Assembly: GCA_012974315.1 (NCBI GenBank)
Contig: JAAXQI010000162.1
Location: 1-12,462 of the forward strand
Reading direction: 5' to 3'
Source: Desulfobacterales bacterium
GTDB taxonomy: Bacteria > Desulfobacterota > Desulfobulbia > Desulfobulbales > BM004
Length of the DNA: 12,462 nucleotides
Shown piece after piece: positions 1-6,296 of the stretch; position 1 is the stretch's first letter, and the number at the start of each line of letters is the position of its first letter. The position numbers and the translations under genes were made by a program. The notes below the pieces were generated by a model, which was given only the letters and a program-made list of their open reading frames with translations, made no database searches and was not told the origin of the DNA.

Positions 1-19
1 AGATGTGTATAAGAGACAG
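1..19. other. Tn5/Nextera mosaic-end adapter remnant (artefact)
   Basis: The first 19 bases read AGATGTGTATAAGAGACAG, which is exactly the transposase mosaic-end sequence used in Nextera-type tagmentation libraries. It sits at the extreme end of the window with no flanking transposon. The simplest reading is untrimmed adapter left on the end of an assembled contig. Genomic sequence therefore begins at about base 20, and this end is an assembly break. Confidence 0.96.
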
Positions 20-33
20 CATATCCACTGTAC

Positions 34-52
34 ATCTTGACCTTTTGAGAAC
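34..52 (+). repeat. ATCTTGACC-type short repeat, copy A
   Basis: The 19 bases ATCTTGACCTTTTGAGAAC recur in two degenerate forms at 1496-1513 and 1543-1562. The similarity to the 1543 copy extends a further ten bases or so to the left (CCACTGTAC versus CCATTGGAT). Copy A lies at the contig end beyond the MFS gene, and the other copies lie on the opposite side of that gene, so the gene is bracketed by direct repeats. A contig that breaks inside a repeat is what an assembler would produce if the element is multicopy. The family of the repeat is not recognised. Confidence 0.6.
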
Positions 53-118
53 GATTCGCAACTCAACATGTATAGCAGTTATCGTAAGTCGCTAATGCAC
101 TGCAAAATATAACATTTT

Positions 119-157
119 GGCTAACTTGCCGTCCGCTCCAAGAGATTTGTTAGAGCC
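119..157 (-). repeat. attC-like half site / imperfect palindrome after the MFS gene
   Basis: On the minus strand, about 33 bases after the MFS stop codon, the sequence reads GGCTCTAAC, then AAATC, then TTGGAGCGGACGGC, and ends in GTTAGCC. The outer arms GGCT(CT)AAC and GTTAGCC are complementary apart from a two-base bulge. The first part resembles the R''-L'' half of an integron attC site (RYYYAAC followed by a GCGGACG-type arm), in the position and orientation expected downstream of a cassette gene. No convincing L'-R' half is visible beyond it, so this is at best a degenerate or truncated attC, or chance. Confidence 0.25.
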
Positions 158-190
158 TGATACATTTACCAGTTTTTTATATAGCAATCA

Positions 191-1390
191 TTAATGTCCG
201 CCTTCTATATCCCTTTCCTTCAACGCAATAACCGACATTATTAATAGAGATATCAACAGTGAAATTGAACAAAGAATGGTGATGCCATGCCAGCCATATG
301 AATGCCAAACTGGACCTAAAATGATAGAAGAAAGGCTTCCGCCCCCGATGCAAAATAAAATGTAAAGAGATGAGGCGCTTCCTATGGATTCTTTTGGCAC
401 ATTCTGCCCGATGAGTAAAAACAATAACGGTTGGAAGGTGTAAACACCTAAAAAAAGCAATAGTAAACCTAATGAGGTTAATGCAATTGAAGAAAACCAG
501 CCCATAAGCTGGAAAGACAGCAGACAAACCAATAAACTCGAGAATAAAATTTTGTATGTTCCAATTTTCTGAGAAAGATTTCCGGCAAAGGGTGCAATTA
601 ATGCGGTAATTCCTGCAAAACTTATCCAACCTATTTCACCCGATGAAAAGTTAAAAGGAGGCGCGATAAGCCTGTATGTTAAAAAAGTGACCATTCCGAG
701 AAATCCAATAAACAGGCTGAATCCAGCCAGTAGCAGTGATAGGATTTTGGGGTTGAATAAAAGTCGTATTGAATTTGCATATAACCTGGTTAACTTTTGA
801 TGATTTTTTGACTTTTCATCATGCCTTTCAACAAGAGAAAGAAAAGTTAAGGCTGAAAGAAATAAAAGAATAAAAGAAACAATTCTAAATGAAAACTGCC
901 AACCGATAATGGATGTCAGAACCCCCATTGAAACTCTGCCGAAAATAACACCTAATGTTCCAGATGCAACAATTGTTCCCATATAAATGCCGATTTTGTT
1001 TTTTGGAGAGGTCTTCGCTATGTGCGGGAACATTGATGCCGGGATTAATGCAGCGCAAATTCCCACCAAAACCATGGCTAATATAAATAAACTGAAACTT
1101 GCCACATAAGATGAGTAGAAAACCGTAATAGCCAGCAAAAGAAGTCCGGTTACAGCAATTTTGGGTAAATCAAACTTATCAGTGGCAGGGCCGAGAAATA
1201 AAAAGGTGGTGGCGTAAAATAATGAAACAATACTGAATGAATACCGTGCCTGGGTGATGTCAATTTTAAAGGATTCAGAAAGTTCTAAAAATATTGGTTG
1301 CGTCATAAATACAGTAGAAACCGCCAGCAGATTAATTGTGCATGCGATTAATAACTTAGATCTATCTGTTTTTAGAACCCCTTCACGCAA
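191..1390 (-). CDS. MFS transporter, YnfM-like
   Basis: This is a major facilitator superfamily permease of 399 residues, the usual length for a 12-helix family member, acting in the inner membrane. The N-terminus carries a first helix followed by TQPIFLELSESF, matching the 'QPLLPxLxxxF' region of YnfM/AraJ-type drug or sugar efflux carriers. The MFS motif A is present in degenerate form as GPATDKFDLPK after helix 2, and the IxxGRVSMG segment follows in the first half. The start is TTG at 1388-1390: a Shine-Dalgarno AAGGA lies seven bases upstream and there is no ATG until residue 29. A good sigma70-like promoter lies at 1439-1466. The gene is AT-richer than its neighbours and is flanked by short repeats, which suggests acquisition by transfer. 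Export is inferred from family, and the substrate is unknown. Confidence 0.88.
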   Translation of the reverse strand: MREGVLKTDRSKLLIACTINLLAVSTVFMTQPIFLELSESFKIDITQARYSFSIVSLFYATTFLFLGPATDKFDLPKIAVTGLLLLAITVFYSSYVASFSLFILAMVLVGICAALIPASMFPHIAKTSPKNKIGIYMGTIVASGTLGVIFGRVSMGVLTSIIGWQFSFRIVSFILLFLSALTFLSLVERHDEKSKNHQKLTRLYANSIRLLFNPKILSLLLAGFSLFIGFLGMVTFLTYRLIAPPFNFSSGEIGWISFAGITALIAPFAGNLSQKIGTYKILFSSLLVCLLSFQLMGWFSSIALTSLGLLLLFLGVYTFQPLLFLLIGQNVPKESIGSASSLYILFCIGGGSLSSIILGPVWHSYGWHGITILCSISLLISLLIMSVIALKERDIEGGH

Positions 1391-1438
1391 AGTCGGTTCC
1401 TTTTTGAGGTTGGCTAATATATGGAAAGTTATACTTGA

Positions 1439-1466
1439 ATTATAGTGGAAGAGGAGAAAATGTAAA
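1439..1466 (-). promoter_or_regulatory. sigma70-like promoter for the MFS gene
   Basis: Read on the minus strand, a -35 hexamer TTTACA (1461-1466) and a perfect -10 TATAAT (1439-1444) are separated by 16 bases. Transcription would start near 1432, giving a leader of about 40 bases before the TTG codon at 1390. The inverted repeat at 1494-1533 lies just upstream and could be a regulator site, but nothing proves that. Confidence 0.6.
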
Positions 1467-1493
1467 GTGTAACTGAGTTATGATGTCTTGCCA

Positions 1494-1533
1494 CAATCTT
1501 GACTTTTGGGAACCGCATGCCGAGTCAAGATTG
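1494..1533. repeat. 11-bp perfect inverted repeat formed by two repeat copies
   Basis: CAATCTTGACT at 1494-1504 is exactly the reverse complement of AGTCAAGATTG at 1523-1533, with an 18-base loop. The left arm is also the start of repeat copy B (1496-1513), so the structure consists of two facing copies of the short repeat. No T-run follows on either strand, which argues against an intrinsic terminator. It lies between the MFS promoter and the broken sensor gene. Confidence 0.6.
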
Positions 1534-1542
1534 CCATTGGAT

Positions 1543-1562
1543 ATCTTGACCTTTTAAGAATC
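1543..1562 (+). repeat. ATCTTGACC-type short repeat, copy C, at the gene breakpoint
   Basis: ATCTTGACCTTTTAAGAATC matches copy A in 16 of its first 19 bases. Its end is one base away from the point where DUF3365 family coding ceases (1563/1564). The coincidence suggests that this repeat marks the boundary of an inserted or recombined segment that includes the MFS gene. Confidence 0.6.
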
Positions 1563-1563
1563 A

Positions 1564-2084
1564 AAAGCGATAAACTTTTTTTTGAATTTTATATTCCTGC
1601 TTATTGTCATTTTCTTCTACTTTTACCTGGGTTCCTTGTTGCCTTTATCAAATGATTCAAGCCAAACTCTTTCCCAGTCTGAAGGTTTATTACCCGGCCG
1701 TATTGGCAGGAGACTTGTAATGTGAAACTGAACGCCTTTTTCACGGACGGCAATTTCTGCAATTTGACGGGTCATGAAAGCCGGATTGATTTTCGTAAGC
1801 TTAAGCCTTTTGAAGGTTTCAAGGTCCCGGAGCGGGTCATCCAGGTAAGGGTTTGGTTGGGTATTTTCAGTTATCGGGACATACACCCCTCCATGCCCGG
1901 AATTCCATGTCCGGCTGACAACTATCTGGTCAAAAAATGCGCGTGCGGTCTGAAAAGCAAGATCGTTCTGCGCTCTTGTTACATTGGAGTAGTTGATTCC
2001 AAAAGCACTACCAACGATGAGTAGCCAGAAAAAGATTACAATATAGCTTTTTGTCTTCAAGTTGGTTGTGGTCTGTTTTTTCAT
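1564..2084 (-). pseudogene. Truncated, frameshifted DUF3365 (Tll0287-like) sensor protein
   Basis: The open frame 1623-2084 encodes 153 residues: a cytoplasmic basic start, one membrane anchor (about residues 13-30), then a periplasmic DUF3365 domain. The family-typical segments RTWNSGHGGVYVPIT, NPYLDDPLRDL, KLTKINPAFMTRQIAEIA and ITSLLPIRPGN are all clear. The frame ends at a TAA just after SFDKGNKEPR. In the next frame the family pattern resumes, starting at the CAA within GGCAACAAG and reading ...QEYKIQKKVYRF, where homologues continue KVYRFMAPL and then a CxxCH heme motif. That frame stops at TGA 1561-1563, right at a repeat. The heme motif and any kinase or cyclase output domain are therefore missing. 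Intact relatives are usually the sensory part of histidine kinases or diguanylate cyclases. A short expressed remnant cannot be excluded. The ATG at 2084 has no clear Shine-Dalgarno sequence. Confidence 0.72.
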
Positions 2085-2155
2085 TACGTCGCATTCATTA
2101 TGTTCTGTGGTCTATCAGGTACGCTGTCATTCCCATTATTAAGTGTATATGATAT

Positions 2156-2869
2156 TTATCCGCCCAGATATGCCTTTTTTACTTCAGGATTATGAAGCAG
2201 ATCTTCAGATGGGCCTTCGAGGGCCATATGACCATTTTCAAGCACATAGGCACGGCTGGCAAATTTAAGAGCCAGTCGGGCATTCTGCTCGACAAGCAGG
2301 ATCGTTGTCCCTTCCCTGTTTATTCCTTTGAGAGCTTCAAACATGGAGAGCATGAGAAGTGGTGCCAGACCCATGGAAGGTTCATCCAGAAGCATCAACT
2401 TGCGGCCGCTCATATAGGCCCTGCCCACAGCAAGCATCTGTTGTTCACCGCCGCTTAAGGTACCTGCCATCTGGGATATCCGTTCCTTGAGCCTGGGAAA
2501 AATGGAAAAGACCTGTTCCGTATCTTTTGCAATACTGTCTTTATCCTTGCGGGCAAAGGTGGCGAGTTTCAGGTTTTCCATCACCGTCAGGTTGCCGAAC
2601 AGGCGGCGCCCTTCAGGTACATGGGAAATGCCCAGTTCACTGACAACTTTATCGGGTTGATACTGCAGCAGGTTCTTGCCTTCAAAATTCATGACAGATC
2701 CACTGTCGGCGGGAAGCAAGCGGGATATGGCGCGTAATGTTGTGCTTTTGCCGGCACCGTTGGCCCCGATGATGCAGACGATCTCACCCCTGTCGATGCT
2801 AAAATCAATACCGTGAAGCGCCTTGATTTTGCCATAGGAGGCCTGCAGGTTTTTTATTTCCAGCTGCAT
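2156..2869 (-). CDS. livF: Branched-chain amino-acid-type ABC transporter ATPase LivF
   Basis: This cytoplasmic ATPase subunit of a HAAT-type importer has 237 residues, the normal LivF length. Visible motifs are Walker A GANGAGKS (residues 35-42), the Q-loop region HVPEGRRLFGNLTVMENL, the ABC signature LSGGEQ (138-143), Walker B LMLLDEP (158-164) and LLVEQNA after it. It pairs with LivG to drive the LivHM pore. Its ATG overlaps the LivG stop by one base (TGATG), and an AAGGAGG ribosome site lies ten bases upstream, so the two are probably translationally coupled. It is the last gene of the operon. No T-tailed hairpin is visible in the 71 bases before the broken sensor gene. Confidence 0.95.
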   Translation of the reverse strand: MQLEIKNLQASYGKIKALHGIDFSIDRGEIVCIIGANGAGKSTTLRAISRLLPADSGSVMNFEGKNLLQYQPDKVVSELGISHVPEGRRLFGNLTVMENLKLATFARKDKDSIAKDTEQVFSIFPRLKERISQMAGTLSGGEQQMLAVGRAYMSGRKLMLLDEPSMGLAPLLMLSMFEALKGINREGTTILLVEQNARLALKFASRAYVLENGHMALEGPSEDLLHNPEVKKAYLGG

Positions 2870-3639
2870 CAGGTGACATCCTCCTTGCCAAGATACGCCT
2901 CGATAACATCCGGGTTGTTCTTGATTTCGTCAGGGGTCCCTTCAGCAATAACTTCTCCAAACACAAGGGTCTGTATTCTTTCACACAAATCCATAACGAA
3001 TTTCAGGCGATGCTCAATCATAAAAATTGTAACATCAAAATCCTGGTGCACTTTTCTGATTATGGTAATCATGCGGTTGAGTTCATCAGGCGTCATTCCG
3101 GCTGTGGGTTCATCCAGCAAAAGAACTTTCGGGTTTGTTGCCATGGCACGGGCCATTTCTAAACGTCTCTGAGCGCCGTACGGCAGACTGACAGCAAGCT
3201 GTGAAGAAAACTGTGCAACATTAAATGTTTCCAACAGATGCATGGCCTTTGAGGTGATTCGTTTTTCTTCCCTGTGGCAGCGCCTGGTACCGAAAAAAGC
3301 ATCCAGTACTCCATATTCCAGTTGGGAGTAACAGGCCATTTTTACGTGTTCCAGAACAGTCATGTGGCGCCAGAGCAAAAGGTTCTGAAAGGTGCGGCCA
3401 AGGCCCATGGAGGCAATCTTATGGGGCTGATGGCCGATGAGGTTATGGCCGTCCAGTTCAATATTTCCCTCTGTGGGGGTGTGGATGCCGGAGATGAGGT
3501 TGAAGATCGTGGTTTTGCCGGCACCATTTGGCCCGATAAGTCCCACGATATGACCCGGTTCGAGGATGAGATTGTAGTTGTGGACAGCTCTCAATCCCTC
3601 GAAATAATGAGTCATATTGTCAACCCGCAGTAATGCCAT
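2869..3639 (-). CDS. livG: Branched-chain amino-acid-type ABC transporter ATPase LivG
   Basis: This is the second ATPase of the importer, 256 residues from the chosen start. Walker A GPNGAGKT is at 36-43. The family variant signature LPYGAQRRLEMARAM precedes Walker B VLLLDEPTAG, and the switch histidine is in MIEHRL. The C-terminal EVIAEGTPDEI...AYLG segment is typical of LivG. The ATG at 3639 is preferred over an in-frame TTG at 3654 because a GAGGA ribosome site lies eight bases upstream of the ATG and the protein then begins MALLRVDNMT, as in relatives. This start is one base past the LivM stop codon, again indicating coupled translation. Confidence 0.94.
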   Translation of the reverse strand: MALLRVDNMTHYFEGLRAVHNYNLILEPGHIVGLIGPNGAGKTTIFNLISGIHTPTEGNIELDGHNLIGHQPHKIASMGLGRTFQNLLLWRHMTVLEHVKMACYSQLEYGVLDAFFGTRRCHREEKRITSKAMHLLETFNVAQFSSQLAVSLPYGAQRRLEMARAMATNPKVLLLDEPTAGMTPDELNRMITIIRKVHQDFDVTIFMIEHRLKFVMDLCERIQTLVFGEVIAEGTPDEIKNNPDVIEAYLGKEDVT

Positions 3640-3640
3640 A

Positions 3641-4948
3641 TTACTGTTCCTCAATCCTTTTCTTTTTGGGCTTCATGAGCTCTTTGGGGTTGAACTCGGT
3701 AAAGGCAATAAGGCCTGTGGGGCGGAAGAGCATAACCAGGATGAGCAGCAGTGGGATGATGATCCACTTATAGATTTCCAGAGGGCGCAAGGCCTCACTT
3801 AAGATGCTGATGCTGACAGCGCCCACAATGGAACCGGTGACAGAATTAAGGCCGCCGAAATAAACCATGGCCAGTATTTCTGCCAAGCGCTGGATGCCGA
3901 ACGACCCCGGGTTTACATAACGCAGGACATGGGCAAAAAGTCCGCCTGCCACGCCAGCCCAGAAAGCTGCGAACATGAAGGCAATGATCTTTGTCTTACG
4001 CGTGTTTACTGTCATGACTTCGGCTGCTAATTCATTGTCGCGCACGGCATTCAGGGCCTTGCCCATTGTAGAGCGGACGAAATTGTTGATGATCCAGATG
4101 CACAGGACCATAACAGTGAAGACCATGGGCAGGTTGGCATAATTTGGCTGGCTGGACATGCCCCGTGGACCGCCGATAAATTCAAGGTTCTCAATAAGGC
4201 TTTTGACGATAAAGAGAAAGGCAAGTGATATGATTGCCAGGTAGTCGCCCCGGGTGCGGAATGACGGTATGGCAATGACCAGCGCTCCCAGTGCGGCGAT
4301 TAAGCCGCCTCCAATTAATGCCAGTGGGAAAAAATAAAAGCCAAGAGCAACAGGTAGCAGGGCGTCTCCGAACAGTTTGTCATTGGCGAAAAGCAGCAGG
4401 GTAATGGTCGATGCGCCATAGGCACCCAGTGCCATGAAACCCGGGTGCGAGCAGGAAAATTCCCCCATGTAGCCATTGATGACATTGATGGAGAGCGTCA
4501 GCATTATGGCGATCATGGTCAGTTTTAACACCAGCAGCCGGTAATCACTCAGATCAGTCCAAAAGTGCATTGCGCCATAGAAGAAGCCAAGATGTATGAT
4601 GGCCCCGATGGAAACTGGACCCTTATCCAGAAAGGCAGCCAGCTTGTTGGCAGGTTTCCGTAACGATTTGGCAATAAGCAGAATTGGCAGCCCGTATACC
4701 AGGATCAGGTAGCCGATGATTCCCGGGATAAGCAGGGGTTTCTTAAGTACGGTGAGAAAGCCGAAAAGGACCGGAATTTTTGGGAGACCAAGATAGTAGG
4801 ATATGAGATCACCCAGGAAATATTCTATCAGAACAGCACCAAATACACTAAAAAGCCAGCCGATGAGGGGAATTCCGGCGAAAAGCTTTTGCAGCCATGC
4901 CTTGAATCCCTTTTTAGGGCGCTGATCTTTTTCGTTTTGTTCTTCCAT
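3641..4948 (-). CDS. livM: Branched-chain amino-acid-type ABC permease LivM, N-terminally extended
   Basis: This is an inner-membrane permease of 435 residues that forms the pore with LivH. The conserved permease core begins near residue 140. The LivM landmark SINVINGYMGEFSCSHPGF...GAY lies at about 153-177, replacing the common SLGHxxF form with SCSHPGF. IGGPRGMSS, the conserved loop of the family, lies near 257-265. The first ~135 residues form an extra hydrophobic region with about three membrane segments after a charged start (MEEQNEKDQRPKK); shorter LivM proteins of about 300 residues lack this, but extended forms are known. The gap from LivH is 38 bases. The ATG at 4948 has no strong ribosome site. 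Confidence 0.92.
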   Translation of the reverse strand: MEEQNEKDQRPKKGFKAWLQKLFAGIPLIGWLFSVFGAVLIEYFLGDLISYYLGLPKIPVLFGFLTVLKKPLLIPGIIGYLILVYGLPILLIAKSLRKPANKLAAFLDKGPVSIGAIIHLGFFYGAMHFWTDLSDYRLLVLKLTMIAIMLTLSINVINGYMGEFSCSHPGFMALGAYGASTITLLLFANDKLFGDALLPVALGFYFFPLALIGGGLIAALGALVIAIPSFRTRGDYLAIISLAFLFIVKSLIENLEFIGGPRGMSSQPNYANLPMVFTVMVLCIWIINNFVRSTMGKALNAVRDNELAAEVMTVNTRKTKIIAFMFAAFWAGVAGGLFAHVLRYVNPGSFGIQRLAEILAMVYFGGLNSVTGSIVGAVSISILSEALRPLEIYKWIIIPLLLILVMLFRPTGLIAFTEFNPKELMKPKKKRIEEQ

Positions 4949-4986
4949 TCGGTTTTTTTAATTATCGCAGAACAAGCGCTTAAGGA

Positions 4987-5910
4987 TTACAGCCTAAGCT
5001 GGGTGGAGTGAGCCTTGCCGAAAAAACCATGGGGCCTGAAGGTCAGTATAAGCAGAATGATTGAGTAGGCAATTACGTCCCGTAGGGTTGATGGAAATAT
5101 CCAGGCAGCAAAGATTTCAATAAAGCCAAGCATAAAGCCGGCAAGGGCAGCACCGAGAATGGAACCTCTGCCGCCAAGAATAGCTGCGACAAAAGCCTTC
5201 CAGCCAAGCAGGATGCCCATGTACGGATCGAGCACAGGATAGGCGAGGCCGTACAGAATGCCCGCAGCAGCGGCCAGGGCAGAGCCGATGGCAAAGGTGA
5301 GTGGCGCGATCCTGTTGATGGAAATACCCATTAAGGGAACTGCCTCAAAATCAAAGGACATGGCACGCATAGCCATGCCCCATTTACTTTTCTGTATAAA
5401 CCGGTGCAGCAGGAACATGAGGGTCAGGGATACCCCGACGATAAGAATCTTTTTGTTGGTCACATAGACGCCGCCGAATTGGTATGTAGTCGACTCAATG
5501 AGTTGAGGAAAACTGAGTCTGCGTGCTCCAAGAATGGCAAGGTTACCGGTCTCAAGAATGATGCCGATCATGAGGCCTGTAATGGCAGCAGAGGCCCGGG
5601 GTGCTTCACGCAGGGGTCTGTATCCCACCCGTTCGATGAATATCCCCACAAAGGAGGTAATGAACATGGTGATAATGATGGTAAGGATGAGGATCAGCCA
5701 GCCGGGCAGTGGAATTCCGGTCATGGCGACAAACCCGAGCAGGGCTGTCGCCACGCCGAAACCGATATATGCGCCAACCATAAAGATATCGCCATGGGCA
5801 AAATTGAACAGCATGAGAATGGAGTACACCATGGAATACCCAAGGGCGATCAGGGCGTAGAAACTGCCCCACTGTAAGGCATTTACAATGTTTTGGAGAA
5901 AAAGATCCAT
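4987..5910 (-). CDS. livH: Branched-chain amino-acid-type ABC permease LivH
   Basis: This is the first permease subunit of the importer, 307 residues from the chosen start, with multiple membrane helices. The N-terminus MDLFLQNIVNALQWGSFYAL followed by IALGYSMVYSILMLFNFAHGD is the standard LivH opening, so the ATG at 5910 is preferred to an in-frame TTG at 5931. Neither start has a purine-rich ribosome site. The C-terminal loop AILGGRGSILGAALAGFMLG is the family's ATPase-contact and gating region. The gene is separated from the upstream binding-protein gene by a long hairpin-rich spacer, so its expression is probably lower than that of the binding protein. Confidence 0.93.
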   Translation of the reverse strand: MDLFLQNIVNALQWGSFYALIALGYSMVYSILMLFNFAHGDIFMVGAYIGFGVATALLGFVAMTGIPLPGWLILILTIIITMFITSFVGIFIERVGYRPLREAPRASAAITGLMIGIILETGNLAILGARRLSFPQLIESTTYQFGGVYVTNKKILIVGVSLTLMFLLHRFIQKSKWGMAMRAMSFDFEAVPLMGISINRIAPLTFAIGSALAAAAGILYGLAYPVLDPYMGILLGWKAFVAAILGGRGSILGAALAGFMLGFIEIFAAWIFPSTLRDVIAYSIILLILTFRPHGFFGKAHSTQLRL

Positions 5911-5954
5911 AAAGGAGAGGTTAAAGGTCAAAGGTTTAGATGCTGGCAGTTGAC

Positions 5955-5997
5955 AGTTATCAGTTTGCAGCTTTTAAAAATCTGCCAACTGATAACT
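5955..5997. repeat. 16-bp-stem hairpin in the liv spacer
   Basis: AGTTATCAGTTTGCAG (5955-5970) and CTGCCAACTGATAACT (5982-5997) are complementary with a single mismatch, around an 11-base AT-rich loop. It lies 45 bases upstream of the LivH start inside the operon. No T-run follows on the minus strand that would make it a clear terminator. It could protect the upstream transcript end or attenuate readthrough. Confidence 0.7.
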
Positions 5998-6088
5998 TAC
6001 TGCAATTTTTTTATGCTGTTTCACATAGCCGAACAGGGTAGCAATAACAGACTTCAATCTTAATCTATTGGCTAGGAAGTCAAAAAAC

Positions 6089-6234
6089 TGTCATCTCGAA
6101 CGGCAGAATATCTAAGTGTTGTCATCTCGAATGGCCGTCAGGCCGGAGAGATCTTAAAGCATTAAGAAATAAAGAACCCTTTAAGATTTCTCACTCGTTC
6201 GAGGTAAGCGACCAAAGGGAGACTCCGAATGACA
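6089..6234. repeat. Composite palindromic extragenic repeat in the liv spacer
   Basis: TGTCATCTCGAA occurs at 6089-6100 and again at 6120-6131, 31 bases apart. From the second copy a palindromic unit runs to ATGACA at 6229-6234, inverted relative to the starting TGTCAT. Inside it, GAGAGATCTTAAAG (6146-6159) pairs with CTTTAAGATTTCTC (6179-6192) with one wobble position and a 19-base loop, and GGCCGTCAGGCC (6133-6144) is a small extra hairpin. The style (GTCAT-TCGA and AGATTTCTC) is that of the widespread GTCATnnCGA...AGATTTCTC intergenic repeats of anaerobic bacteria. On the operon strand it follows the binding-protein stop, like REP elements between malE and malF. Confidence 0.65.
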
Positions 6235-6296
6235 TCTTGTTGCTTTGTAGGACAATCAGGCTGATCCCGACTTAATTACGAGACCATCGATCCAGA

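Larger units (their letters stand above)
5932..6296. other. Intercistronic spacer between binding protein and LivH, no gene seen
   Basis: This long untranslated stretch contains the two hairpin repeats listed separately and no ORF with a credible start and ribosome site. On the operon strand a run of six T follows GATGACAG near 6081-6087, at the end of the first TGTCAT copy, which could give partial termination. No separate LivH promoter was recognised with confidence. Confidence 0.5.

Noticed and set aside
119..157. A complete integron attC site
   Set aside because: Only one half resembles attC; no matching L'-R' half was found, so it is reported only as a weak half-site candidate.
1494..1533. 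Hairpin considered as an intrinsic terminator for the sensor gene
   Set aside because: No T-run follows the stem on the minus strand; the structure is explained by facing copies of the short repeat.
3640..3654. TTG start for LivG at 3654
   Set aside because: The ATG at 3639 has a properly spaced GAGGA ribosome site and gives the family-typical N-terminus.
5404..5877. 157-residue open frame on the plus strand
   Set aside because: It is antisense to LivH, has a low-complexity polar composition and no family motif.
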